From assembly GCA_032718565.1 (NCBI GenBank), contig JAVGVS010000316.1, positions 139,589 to 203,588 on the forward strand: 64,000 bases of DNA, in the 5' to 3' direction. Under the pieces are notes generated by a model. It had not been told where the DNA came from. It saw nothing but the letters and a program-made list of their open reading frames with translations, and did no database searches. Shown one piece after another: positions 22,870-34,200 of this stretch. Both the position numbers and the translations under genes were made by a program. The stretch's first letter is position 1, and the number at the start of each line of letters is the position of its first letter. Origin of the DNA: Distichodus sexfasciatus. Taxonomy: Eukaryota; Chordata; Actinopteri; Characiformes; Distichodontidae.

Positions 22870-23600
22870 TTTTAATATTCTATTATAGTAATGGTTTTGT
22901 TACAATAACCCATGTTCCTTAGTCAGTCACATAAATAACGAGTTACACAATTCCACCTCTGTTCAAAAGTGTCCATTTTCAGTTGTAGACTTGCAGTCAT
23001 TCTCTCCATTGTATATACATTTTTCAGTCTCTGTACCCACTGAGTTATGGATGGTGATTTTGTTTCCTTCCAGTTTACAGTTATCATTTTCTTGGCGATC
23101 CGTAGGAGTATCCGTAAGATGTATCTTTGGTCTACATTATATGCCTCTCTGGGTATTGCACACAAGATGAATATCAGTGGGTCTAAAGGGATATTAATTT
23201 GTAGTTTTTTTTTATTTCTTCTTTAATTCTCATCCAGAATCCTTGGATTATTGGGCAATCCCAAAAGATATGTGTCTGATCTATTTTCCCACAATTTCTC
23301 CAGCATAGTTCCACATGTGGCTCTTTAACATAAGAAGAAATTATAAGAGGAGTATTAAAATACCTGACTTTTAATTTCCAGTCAAATTCTCTCCATAATC
23401 GGCTATTAATTCCTTTATGACAATTTGTACACAACTCTTCCCACAAGTCATCTGTAATTACAACATTTAATTCAAGTTCCCATTTTTCTTTAATATTTCC
23501 TGTGTTTTCCATGGTTTCATATATAAGTCTTTTATACATATGAGATATATGTATAATAACTTCTTTATCCATTTGGAGATAGAATAAAATGATGGATATA
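22870..23600 (-). pseudogene. L1-type LINE ORF2 C-terminal fragment, frameshifted
   Basis: Two minus-strand frames (23572-23183 and 23165-22923) are consecutive pieces of one L1-like ORF2 end. The first contains the cysteine-rich CWRNCGKIDQTHIFWDCPII segment typical of the region after reverse transcriptase. The second carries a KKMITVNWK...TQWVQRL...YTMERMT tail typical of fish L1 C termini. They are out of frame by one base near a nine-T run at about 23205-23213. Reverse transcriptase and endonuclease are absent. It is a dead 5'-truncated copy. Confidence 0.8.
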
Positions 23601-24040
23601 GAATAAAATGATTTGATAACAAATAATGCATCTTTCTTTATTTATTATTTACTCTCTAACACTCTCTATAGAATGTTAAAAAAAATCTTTTTCTGATTAA
23701 TTGACTCATTTTAGCCGACGCCCCATGTTGGACTCATTTTTGACGTGACGGCGTTCCACACGAGCTTCGTTGGCACGATGGCGTTCCACACAAGAACGTG
23801 TCGAGCTCGCGTCTTGGAATAAACGGTGAAAACGTCGAGTAAGCGACTGTGTTGTGAGTAGAACGCTGGCGGGTTTTGTCATTTATCAGCTAAAATATAA
23901 GTCTGGTCTGTAAAAAAGGGGAGGATTTGACTGAACTTGAACAGTTTGGTGAATGTCGTACTTTCCTGAGAGAGACGCGCGCTAACAAACAGCGAGGAAG
24001 GCGAAGATCGCGAGCGACGGCTGGTGGTGTTGAAGTGAAA

Positions 24041-24724
24041 CAGAGGTGGAAAAAGTAGTGAAAAATTGTAATTAAGTAAAAGTATCTTTACTTTGCTTAA
24101 ATTCTACAAAAGTGAAAGTACCCATCTGAAAATCTACTCGAGTCAAAGTAAAAAAAGTACTTAATTTAAAATTTACTTTGAGTAAAAGTTACTTAGTTAC
24201 TTCCAATTACTTGATGTAAAAAAAAAAGGACTAGTCATAAATCCAATCCAGCACTAGTTGTTTTAATCAACTTTTAGGAGGTATAATGTGCAAACTTTGT
24301 TCAGACCGCCCCATAAAACATGTTCAAGTACAAGTGGCATAAGTTGCAGAACCAAACTCACATGTTAAAGACAACTGAGCGATTCCATAGTAACATTGTG
24401 TAACACTTTCATAGAAAATATAATTGACAAATTAACTGCATAATGTTTACAACCTGTCGAGAGGTAGAATGTGCAAACTACCTCTTGCTCAGCACCAGCC
24501 GTCATCCATCCAATTTGCAAATAAATTCTTTAAAAATCAGGCAGTGTGATTTTCTGGATTTTTTTTCTCATTTTGTCTCTCATAGTTGAGGTATACCTAT
24601 GATGAAAATTACAGGCCTCTCTCATCTTGTTAAGTGGGAGAACTTGCACAATTGGTGGCTGACTAAATCATACATATATACTGTACATATACACATACAT
24701 GCACACACAGACATAGAAAATATA

Positions 24725-24756
<32 letters not shown>

Positions 24757-25040
24757 CACATGGGGTGAAGCAGTGCCCCATTTCCCCCAGTGCGAACCGG
24801 TAGTAGGTAGGGCCAGGTGGTCAAAGCCCCCCAGCCGCCCCCACGGCAATTCATTTTTTACTCAGTAATGGGGGGGGGGGGGTTTCAAGTGTAGCGAAGT
24901 AAAAAACTTGAGTCAAAATGTACTTGAGTAAAAGTAAAATTAGCTATTTCAAAAACTACTTGAAAAAATTACAAATTACTCACAAAAACTACTCAATTAC
25001 AGTAACGTGAGTAAATGTAATTCGTTACTTTCCACCTCTG
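24041..25040. mobile_element. 1.0-kb DNA-transposon MITE with CAGAGGTGGAAA ends
   Basis: The ends CAGAGGTGGAAA (24041-24052) and TTTCCACCTCTG (25029-25040) are perfect inverted repeats, with long subterminal runs of agtaaaagta / tactcaagt type on both sides. Flanking 9-mers GAAGTGAAA and GAAATGAAA differ at one base and look like an aged target duplication. A TG/TA microsatellite (24723-24758) and a G run (24869-24881) lie inside. There is no coding capacity. The family is common in teleosts. Confidence 0.78.
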
Positions 25041-25255
25041 GAAATGAAACAGTATAATCATGTATAATTTGCTTTTAGGGTGGTAGTGTGTCATGCTCAT
25101 TGTCATTTCTATAATTAACGCAAATGTCAGACGAATTGAGCGTCCGCGATTACGCAGAACGTAGAGAAACCTACAATTCACAGATCGGCTCCATAGATCG
25201 ACTCCAATGCCACCGATCCAGCTATTTGAGTCGTTATCGGATCGTAGAGTTGGAT

Positions 25256-25299
25256 GTCTCGAGACCGGTCTATTGACCACTATTGACCGGTCTCGAGAC
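25256..25299. repeat. Perfect 15-bp inverted repeat (hairpin)
   Basis: GTCTCGAGACCGGTC (25256-25270) is followed by a 14-nt spacer and its exact reverse complement (25285-25299). It sits at the edge of a ctcttggtct-rich segment that extends to about 25400, and similar text returns at 26940-27058 near the right end of the hAT-like insertion. It probably marks the end of another nested element. Confidence 0.75.
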
Positions 25300-27060
25300 C
25301 ACTTTTACGGTCTCGACGGTCTATTGTCTTAGTCTTGTCTTGGTCTCGGATCCCTTGGTCTTGTCTTGGTCTCTCTGTCTTGGTCTTGCTGTCTCAGATC
25401 GACACAGTGGTCAGGAGATTTGGAGCCAACAGTATCCATGACACACAACGTAACGTTCGATAATGCAACATTATTATTATTTCGCCTTTCGCGCGCTTCA
25501 ATTGCAACCCTTCAAATGCAACCCTTCAAATGCAACCAATCAATAACATACATGTATTTTGTTGTGATTCAGACATTGACGCTCATCCAATGAAAATACG
25601 CGAGTGTAGCGCTAGTTAAACGTTAGATCCAGCATCACAGTGAGCAGTAAGCCTGGTCAGTCAGTTACAGTAATGTCAGCAGTAGTAGGCTAGTCAGTAA
25701 GTTACAGAAATAATGTCAGCCAATTCTTCAGTCATAAAGTTTGCATTCATAGAACACAAAGAGTTTTTTTGCAGCACAGGTTCAAAAAAGAAGCATTCGG
25801 CAAAATGCAGATTTTGCAAAGTCTCCTTGACCGAGGCAGCACCCCTCACCCCCCACATTTTGCACTGGGAGCATTTTTGGTAGGGTACATTAGTCTGTCG
25901 AATTATGCTACCCTTGGTATTTTAATTAAAGCTATTATAATATGTCATCAAACCATAAGTATTGATATAATATTATGAGATTTTGCAATGGGAGCATCAT
26001 GTGATAAGGGACACAATTTTTTTTTTTCCATAAATTTGATAAATAGCATGAAACCTTGCTCCACATATTTTTCTTTTTAATTAAACGAATCACACAAATA
26101 TTACATTTCTGTGAAACATATACTGTTATGGGAAATACACCATTTAAAAAGGAAACCATAAGGTAGCATTTTTCGATGTGGTAGCGTAAATCAATAGACT
26201 CTGCTATCGATTTGTGCTCCGGTAGCATTTTTCGACAAGGCAGCATAAATCGATAGAACACCGGCACTACCTCAACGTTCACCAGGCACCTGGAGCGTCA
26301 ACACGCGCGGTATAAATTATTTAGGGACAGATTTTTATATTTTTTTTTTGCAAGCCTCTCTGCAGACAACTTTTCTGGTGAAGAGTGTAACTACATGCTA
26401 AGTACAGGTAGCTAGCTCTATCAGTGGCTATGGGCAAGATGTCAGAATCTTTTAAGCACTTGTTCTTATTAATACACAATTTGATGTGCAGTTTGTATTG
26501 GTATGTAGTATTTGTAGTTTGAATTTGATTCATGTGACGTGTGCGCATGTCTTTATATTGTTTGATTACAGTATTTTACTTAAAATGGTGTTGTTTGACT
26601 AAATAAATGTGACCATTGACTTTTAAGTAACATCTGCATATCACGTTGTGTTGACATTGTGAGGCCTAATCCATTCCAGGGAAGTTGACATCATACGGTG
26701 TAATTTGGCTAGTCCTACTACAGTGGGACATGATGCAATTTCAAGTTTAGAACTGTGTATCTTCAATTTGATGTTACAATTTCATCTACAAATGAAGTAT
26801 AATTGAAATCAGTCACATATTACCCATTCTTTAGACGGTTGTTGGAGGTGTTAGCTGTTCTGTCAGATGACTTTGGGGCCAGTCAGTACCCGTCATGTCA
26901 GTCCTCAACAGCACACAAAAGTTAAGGGAGTCTTTTTTTTTTTTTTTTTGGTCTTGGTCTCGCCTCGACTTTGTCTTGGTCTTGACTCGGTCTGTCTTGG
27001 TCTTAGTCTTGGTCTCGATACCCTCTTGGTCTTGGTTTAGGCGGTCTTGATTACAAGTCT
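25300..27060. mobile_element. Nested element(s) with GGTCTTG-rich flanks
   Basis: Both flanks (25310-25400 and 26940-27058) are runs of cttggtcttg/ggtctcg words, and the interior is AT-rich and unassigned. This is most simply one non-autonomous element inserted in the hAT-like copy. I cannot define its termini or target duplication. Confidence 0.4.
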
Positions 27061-27088
27061 ATCAGATCGGTGCATCCCTAATTGTCAG

Positions 27089-27265
27089 TCATTCTTTCTT
27101 CAGCCTCTACCTCCACTTTTAAAACTTGTCCATTTGCTCTCTCTCTCTCTCTCTCCCTCATGCGGACTGCATTTTGGATCTTGCTGCTTCATTCTTTCAC
27201 TCATTATCATTTTAACTTCCTTTGTCCAACCTGCTCTCTCCCTCGCTCTGGTCCTATGTAACTGA
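27089..27265 (+). repeat. CT-rich tandem array (right part)
   Basis: The array interrupted at 21818 resumes with tcattctttcttcagcctctacctcc, a (TC)n run at about 27138-27154 and one more ttcattctttcactcattatca unit. Confidence 0.7.
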
Positions 27266-28005
27266 TTTTCTGGCTGCTCGTTCCTGCAGGCTGCAGATGT
27301 TTTCTGAGCTTGGAATAAAAGGGAAGTTGAGGCATGCTTTGCATTTTTAGACCCCTTGTGGAGCTTAGCTGGCAGTTCCCTAAAACACTCGAGATTTTGT
27401 TTTTGCTGGGTTTGAAGCAGCTAGTGTCCTCCTGACCCCACCCTGAAACTCCAAAACTCTCTACGTACATCTGTCTGTTTGCTCCACAAGACGTGAGGAA
27501 TATTGTTGTGAGATATGAAGGAGCTAAGTCAGACGGGCAGGGTGAGGGCGGTGCCTTTTTCCCCTCTGTCTGTCTTATTTTCTGCTGAGCCGGCCGAGTG
27601 GAGGACTTGGGCGCAGTACATCTGGCAGTTAGATTTCTGTCAGCAGCTCTCCAGAGTGCTGAGCTGCCTGTGAGGAAGATCTGATCCATGGGGCCATGTT
27701 GTGTGCAGCCTCCACACCTAAACACACACACACACACTGCTGCTGCTGGCTCTTAAAATGGCTGCCCTTCAAGCTCAGGAGGACCTGCACCACTCACTGC
27801 TCCTCACAGCCTCGCCGCACCGACCAAAGCCTTACACATTTCAAAGTGTTATCCTGGCGTGACTCAGACGGGAGAGTTAGTTGTCTGGGTAATTTGTTTC
27901 CTGCTTCCCTTGAGTTTTTGTTTTGAGTCTTTGTTGTGTGCGTTTGGTTGGTGACAGATCTTACCAGGCTGCAGGGTTAGGGTTGATCAGGGTATTGATC
28001 ATACA
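27266..28005. other. Intron 1 sequence, nothing assigned
   Basis: An open minus-strand frame of 176 codons (27207-27737) overlaps the tandem array and single-copy-looking DNA. It has no domain I recognise. The segment at 27290-27700 could be conserved non-coding DNA. Confidence 0.4.
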
Positions 28006-28007
28006 GG

Positions 28008-28540
28008 GCTGTGCGAGTTTGGTGGAGGAGGATTATAGTGTGGGGTTGTGTTTCAGGGCTTGGGTTTGACCCCTTAGTTCCGGTGAAAGGAGCTCTTAAT
28101 GCTTCATCACACCAAGAGATTTTGGAGAATTTCATGCTCTCAACGTTATGAGAAGAGTTCGGGGACGACTCCTTCCTGTTCCAACATGACTGCACACCAG
28201 TGCACAAAGCAAGCTCCATAAAGTCATGGACGATGAGGGAGTTTGGTTCAGAACTTGACTGTCCTGCACAGAGCCCCGACCTCAACCCCGTAGAACAGCT
28301 TTGGGATGAATTAGAGTGGAGACTGTGAGCCAGGCCTCATCCAACATCAGTGGCTCTTCTGGAAGAATGGTGAAGAATTCCCATAAACACAGTCCTAAAC
28401 CTTGTGGACGGCCTTCCCAGAGGAGTTGAAATTGTGATAGCTGCAGAGGGTGGACCAACTCCATATTGAAGCGTATTAAGAAGGTGCTTTCATTAATCTT
28501 CATGTGTGTGTAAAGGCACTTTTTGCAGTATAGAGTAGGT
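28008..28540 (+). mobile_element. Tc1-like transposon (first family), 3' half, inactivated
   Basis: This is the catalytic and 3' end of the same Tc1/mariner family whose 5' half is at 7000-7475. Traceable blocks are tttggtggaggaggattatagtgtgggg, caacatgactgcacaccagtgcac (the D-containing block), ctgacctcaaccccgtagaac (ending in the last acidic catalytic block) and gctgcagagggtggaccaactccat. Several stops break the frame. A shortened terminal ctttttgcagtata ends it near 28537. Confidence 0.75.
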
Positions 28541-28679
28541 AATATTTGAATTGATTTGGTATTTTGCTTTACCAGTGTAATGTTTGATAGCCTGTAAAAG
28601 TAACAGGTACCACACTGTCCTCGCTTCTTACCTGTTGACGCTTGTGTTTGTCCTCTGTAATCTCGGCACATTTGGCCGC

Positions 28680-29004
28680 ATCTTTCTTTAACACACTTCT
28701 TTTATTGAGTCAGCTATTATCAATAAGCCATAGAATATCTCTACATAATAAAAAAAACTCTGCAATCCTATAAAACACACACTTGTCCTTATGTCCTAAA
28801 CACAACAACATAAGGCATGCATGGATAACTTCTGCACAAACACTATAATAACCCTAAAAACAAAGGTATAGACAAATGACCCAAATTCTTTTAGGACTGT
28901 AAAGGTATATTTAAAAACTGCTTTCGGATCAGTACTCCGGAAATCCAGCGCCCAAGTATCGCCATCGGTATCGTAACTGAAAAAGTTGGCTCAGTGCATC
29001 CCTA
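28680..29004 (-). mobile_element. Right end of a second hAT-like copy
   Basis: Read on the minus strand from 29004 it begins TAGGGATGCACTGAGCCAAC, then TTTTTCAGTTACGATACCGA, closely following the left end of the large insertion at 21819. The other end is not identified, so the left boundary is approximate. Confidence 0.6.
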
Positions 29005-29006
29005 AT

Positions 29007-30285
29007 TCTGATTTCCATAGAAGTCTTTAGCAGTAATCTCCTGATCAGTCACTCCAGCTATGGAATCTATTGATATACATGTTGGAGGAGTTTGGCATCG
29101 AGCACAACTTTAGTTGGCTCCCTCTCAAGTGCCAAAGCACGTCAGGGTGGAGTCTTTCTTGGAGCTGAAACTCGACCTAGAGAGAGACGGTGAGTGGAAC
29201 GGCCCTCTTGTAGACGCTGACAGGGCTGCTGGGAGCTGAAGTTGAAATGTACGTCTACTTCTTTACGCTTTGAGGCTGGAGCTGACTTGGTGAAGGTGAG
29301 AGCTCATGTGTCTGTGTGCTCACCCAGAAAGAATTTTAAACCATTCTTGCTGTTCGCTTTTCCCTTCCCCAACGTATTAGCGAAACACTCAGCATCTCAT
29401 GTTTAATACATAAGACGTTTTTATTGTTTGGAAATGTTCGGTGAGCACTTTCTCTTTTTGTTTTCTTTAGAAAGTACGAGTGTTTTTTTTGTGGCCTTGT
29501 TAGTAGCAGTTGTGAGCCTTGGCTTGTATCTGGACCTCGAGCGCAGAGTCCTTGCGTTCGCGTCCTTGACTATGAGAAGAGTGCTTAGACTCATCTTTAT
29601 CATTCTGAGAGGTAGTCGGGGTGGAATGAGTCAATTTGCCTTTAATAGCAAGCTTCTCTTCTTTTAAAATATGGAACGTTTGGTGTTTTTGTTTTTACAG
29701 ATTTCAAGGACTAGGACTAAATAAGTGTAATGTTCATTGACATTTGCACCTTTAAAACTCCGTCTCTCTCGGTTGAACTTGCAGAAACCAGCCGCAGTCC
29801 ATGCCCTCGGAGTATTATCCCGCCAAGGCTAGTGGATTACACAGAACTATGCAAATCTCAAAAAGGACCAGGGCCTGCAGCAGCGCGCTCCTTCATTTCT
29901 TATTGAGTGGATGAAAAAAGCTTGTGTCCTTGCCACTTAGAGACTGCAGGATGACCCATGCTCAAATCAAGGGCTGCCGGTTGCTTTTGTTGATGCATGT
30001 TTGCACAAATAAAAATTCACCGTATTACCCCCACATGTGCTTTAAATGCTTGCTGGTTTTTGACTAGAATATTATTTTTTTTGCATATACCGTTCCAGAA
30101 AATTAGTACATCTACTTGTCTTTTATACAGTTGCTCATGATGCAGTAGCTTCAAAACATGACACTTATTTTGCTAATAAACAAAAGCTGAAAACCTGCCT
30201 AAAAGCTTTTATGTAAAAGCTATGAGTTATTAACTGTGTGGATATTGTACTCAGACAGGTTTCCAAAAGGTTAGTTATTTGGTCA
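29007..30285. other. Intron 1 sequence, nothing recognised
   Basis: No exon, RNA gene or named repeat seen. Confidence 0.5.
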
Positions 30286-30345
30286 CATTTGGTTGTGGTG
30301 CACTGTGTGCTGTGCTGTGCTGTGTTCACAGTGACTTAAATGTGC
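30286..30345 (+). mobile_element. SINE (family A) tail fragment
   Basis: The segment gtcacatttggttgtggtgcactgtgtgctg through gtgttcacagtgact is the 3' part of family A only. Confidence 0.6.
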
Positions 30346-30391
30346 ACCTATACCAACTTGAGGGTGATTATATCCTAATGAGAAATTATTA

Positions 30392-30518
30392 ACAGGGCGG
30401 TGGTGATCTAGTGGTTAGAAAACTTGCCCCTGGACCAAGAGGTTCCGGATTTGAATCCTACATCCAGCACTACCACCACTGGATCCCTCAGCAACAATGT
30501 CATAAATGTAAATGTAAC
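30392..30518 (+). mobile_element. SINE (family B), internally shortened
   Basis: It has a head ggcggtggtgatctagtggttag (A-box-like), cctggaccaagaggttccggatttgaatcc (B-box-like), ccagcactaccaccactgg and a tail cataaatgtaaatgta. The usual middle is deleted. Confidence 0.7.
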
Positions 30519-30982
30519 AGGTATGGTCATTTCTGGATGTTATTAGTGATCCTTGTGGGAAATCTCGGAGTGTGAAGGGCTTTTGTGGCACCCAGAATCC
30601 TTGTTATTTGCATGGTGACCTCAGGGTCTGTAGTTGTCTTCATCCTTCCCTGAAAGCATTCAAATCTTATTTCAAAAATGCTTGATGCAATCTGAGGGAC
30701 TTGTCTGATATAAATACAGAGACACATGGGTTGTTCTCCAGCTGCGGCTTATCCTGAGGTAATAAAAAATGGAACAAATCAGACTGTAATCCCTCCTCAA
30801 CTATTGTTCTTGGAACCGACCATCCATTCATTATTGAAAACAAATTCTTCATGGTTTGTCTGACACGTGTGTGATGTTAACATTACGCTTAATGCCGTTG
30901 CTAGTTTATGTTCTGATTGCCGCCTCCTTTTTCTTACCGGTTTCTCTTTAGGTTTCCCTGATTCTCCAGGGAGTCCTCAGCG

Positions 30983-31205
30983 ATGGAGGTGCTTCAGTGC
31001 GATGGTTGTGATTTTCGTGCAGACTGCTACGACGAGCTTAAGGCACACATCCGGGACGTCCACACCGCCTTCCTGCAGCCTGCCGAAGTGGAAGATGGCT
31101 CACCCTCACGCTCGAGATCCAATTCTGCAAATTCCCTTAGTCCCACAGAGGAGGAGGACGAGGACCTCGCCAATAACCAATATGAACTGACACACAAAGA
31201 AGAAG
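30983..31205 (+). CDS. znf462: znf462 coding exon 1 (start codon, first finger)
   Basis: It encodes residues 1-74 plus one base. The start ATG at 30983 opens MEVLQCDGCDFRADCYDELK, the first C2H2 finger (about residues 4-27), then a Ser/Glu-rich linker. The donor is GAAG|GTGTGT at 31205/31206, phase 1. Some 5' UTR must precede 30983 in this exon. A likely acceptor lies upstream in the pyrimidine-rich ttgccgcctcctttttcttaccggtttctctttag, ending at 30952. Reading into the intron meets a stop within three codons. Confidence 0.95.
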
Positions 31206-34200
31206 GTGTGTTTTAAAATTCCGTTAGAATTAAAATAATATTCCTTTATTCAGTTAGGCCTATAAGTATTTGGACATTGATGTACATTGATGTGTCTGTG
31301 TATAACACCACAATGGATTTGAAATTAACTGATCAAGATGTGACAGAATTGTAGACTTTCAGCATTAGTGTGAGTGAGTGAGTGAGTGAGTGAGTGATTA
31401 TTTTTTCATTGTGAACACACCACAGCACAGCACCACAACCAAATGTGACCTCTGCATTAAGTTTTCAGGAAATTTTCACAAAGTCCTCCAATTTTAAGAG
31501 GCTCAAATAAAATTGGACAAGAAAATATAAAATATATGTATTGTTTTAAAACTTGGATGAAATCCTGAAGTCTGGAACTCACAGACGTCACCAAATGCCC
31601 AGTTTCTTCTCTTGAGACGCTTTGCCAGGCCTTCACTGCTGCGGCCTTCAGCTGCTACATGTTTGTTGATTTTTCAGTAACTTTATATCACTCACATGTA
31701 ATTTACAAGTTTTGCAGCAAGAAAAACTAAGCAATGCATAATAATGAAACAAGTTTTCTCTCTGTTTGTGTTTCAGGTCTCAACTCGTTTGACTCTTCAG
31801 ACTCGGGGAACGTCTCCAGCTCAGCCCCAACAATACACACTAAGCCGACCAGCCAGTCCAGCAAGACAACAAGCCCATTTTTTCAGTGCAAGTTTTGTGT
31901 TCGCTACTTCAGATCTAAAGCCCTCCTCAATGAGCACACAAGGAAGGTCCACGGCATCGGGGGAGGAGTGTCTCCAAACGATGACGGTTCCCTTAATGCT
32001 TCTAAACAGTTGAGATTCAATGCTTCAATGCACGATGGTGTAGAAAAGATGTACTCATGTCAGCACTGTGCATACAAGTCTCCTCGAAGGGCCAGGATCT
32101 TGAAACACCAGAGGATGTATCACAAAGATAATCCGATGGGACAGGACGAGTCTCCTGTGGAAGTGGAGGCTGATGCAGGGATGCCAGACGTGGATTCAGA
32201 TGCGTTGTCTTCTGAAGAACAATGTGAGGAATTATCTGATGATCTTACGGAACGCAGTGTTCTGGAATCCATGATTAAACCACAGTCCAGAGGTGGCTTC
32301 AACTGCGAGTGGTGCGGCTTTCAGGCCTTGCAGCGGCAGTGGTTATGTGACCACATGATGAAGAAACACCACAATATGGTTAAGATTATGGTGTCATTAC
32401 AACAACCCAAGGCAGAGGGAAGTGCTGGGTCCTCCAAATCTGACTCTCCGTCGTCACCACGAAGCACTCCGACATCTAACTTGACGTCAAACGATCTAAT
32501 TGGAAAAGAAGGGTCCTCAACCAATGCCTCGTCTGTAAAAGGCCCATTTGACACTGCATTGCTTAAGTCAACCTCAGGATTTTCAAATTTTCATTATTCC
32601 CAGATTGCAAAAGTACCCAACAGCACAGGAGCTTCCATTCTGTCCAAAAGGTCTACCTTTGTAATGTCTGACAAATCAAACTTGGCTGGAGACCTGGACT
32701 GTGGTGTGCTGAATGATTCCAGGAGCAGTTCAGATGATGAACTCTGTGACATTGATGACGGCAACTACCCCGACCCGTTGTCGGCTGAGGATTCATCTAA
32801 GCTCCTACTTTCGGAGGAGGATAATAAACTGCTGGAGACAAAAGGTATTCCAATCAGGAGACACCTGAATATGTTTCAGTGCCCATTCTGCTCCTTCTTG
32901 ACAACGCACCGCCGCAGCATCTCTCGCCACATTGAGAATATACATTTGTCTGGCAAAACCACACTGTACAAGTGTAACGAGTGTCCATTTATTTGTACAA
33001 GTTCACAAAAACTTGCCTCACACAAGCAGTGTCACGGCGGCTCTTCTTCCGACTGGGACACAATGGACCTTACCAATGAAAGCCCAAACGGCCAAAATGA
33101 GGACTCTGAACCAGTGAATGGTGAGCAGAGTAAGTCTAAAATGAATGGGAAAAAATCTGCTGCTGTTGATGAAGAGCAAAAATCTCATCGATGTTCACTC
33201 TGCAAATTTTCCACTACAACGCTGAAAGGCTTACGAGTCCACCAGCAACACAAACACTCTTACTGCGATGAGATGCAGGCTGCAAATCAAGAGGGTTCCT
33301 CAAACGAGCAGCAGGATTCTGAGTCTGAATATGGTGCGTCAAACCTTCTACAAAAAACTCAAACGTCGATCCTTGGCTTTTCTTCTAGGAAGCACCTTGT
33401 TGGTAAAACAGCCAGAAAGTCCATCAATGATTTACCCTTGGATCTTTCCCCGGTCAAAAAACGAACGAGAATTGACGAAATTGCAAACAACCTTCAAAGT
33501 AAGATCAGCCAAAGTCAACAGCATGAAGACGTGATTAACCTTGAGGAGATGGAAGAGGATGAAGATGAAAATGAAAACCACATTGAGAAAAAAGAGAGGG
33601 AAAATTCTGAAATTCAGAGTCAGCGCTTTACCTATAACACCCAGCACCTGTATATCAGGAAATCTGGTGTTGGCCATGCAGAGCAAGGAGTTGGCAAAAG
33701 GAAACGTAGCTTACAGTCAAAACTGAGCTCTCGAAACATTCCTATCCAAGTTACTGTCTCAGACAATGAGGACAGTATGAGTTTCAGTGGCATCCAAGAT
33801 CAATGCAGACGAGACAGCAGAGAGGCGTATCAGGAGAACGTTGAATACACAGAGGAAACTGGGAACCTTTTCTACTGCAAACACTGTGAGTACCAGAACA
33901 AATCTGCCCGCAGTGTTAGCACCCATTACCAGCGAATGCACCCTTACATTAAGTTTAGCTTTAGGTACATTCTCGATCCTGAGGATCACAGCGCTGTCTT
34001 CCGTTGCCTAGAATGTTTCATTGAATATAACAACTATAATGACTTACACCAGCACTACATGGATCACCATCCAGAAGCTAGCAATGTTCTCAACTTTAAC
34101 CAGCCTGACTTGGTGTACACCTGCCGCTTCTGCTCGTACACCAGCCCGAATGTGAGGAGCCTGATGCCTCATTACCAAAGAATGCATCCTTCTGTGAAAA

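Larger units (their letters stand above)
21811..27088. mobile_element. 5.26-kb hAT-like insertion with perfect 8-bp target duplication
   Basis: The element spans 21819-27080. The octamer ATTGTCAG flanks it at 21811-21818 and 27081-27088. Its ends are an inverted repeat, TAGGGATGCACCGATC on the left and GATCGGTGCATCCCTA on the right. The flanking CT-rich array joins perfectly when the element is removed. No transposase frame remains, so it moved as a non-autonomous copy. Its interior holds SINE, LINE and MITE insertions listed separately. The left 100 bp matches the right end of a second copy at 28900-29004. Assignment to hAT rests on the 8-bp duplication and the terminus. Confidence 0.88.

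Noticed and set aside
23183..23572. 129-codon minus-strand ORF as a host gene
   Set aside because: It is the cysteine-rich C-terminal part of an L1-type ORF2, frameshifted before its end.
27207..27737. 176-codon minus-strand ORF
   Set aside because: Part of it is the antisense of the CT-rich array, and no domain is seen.
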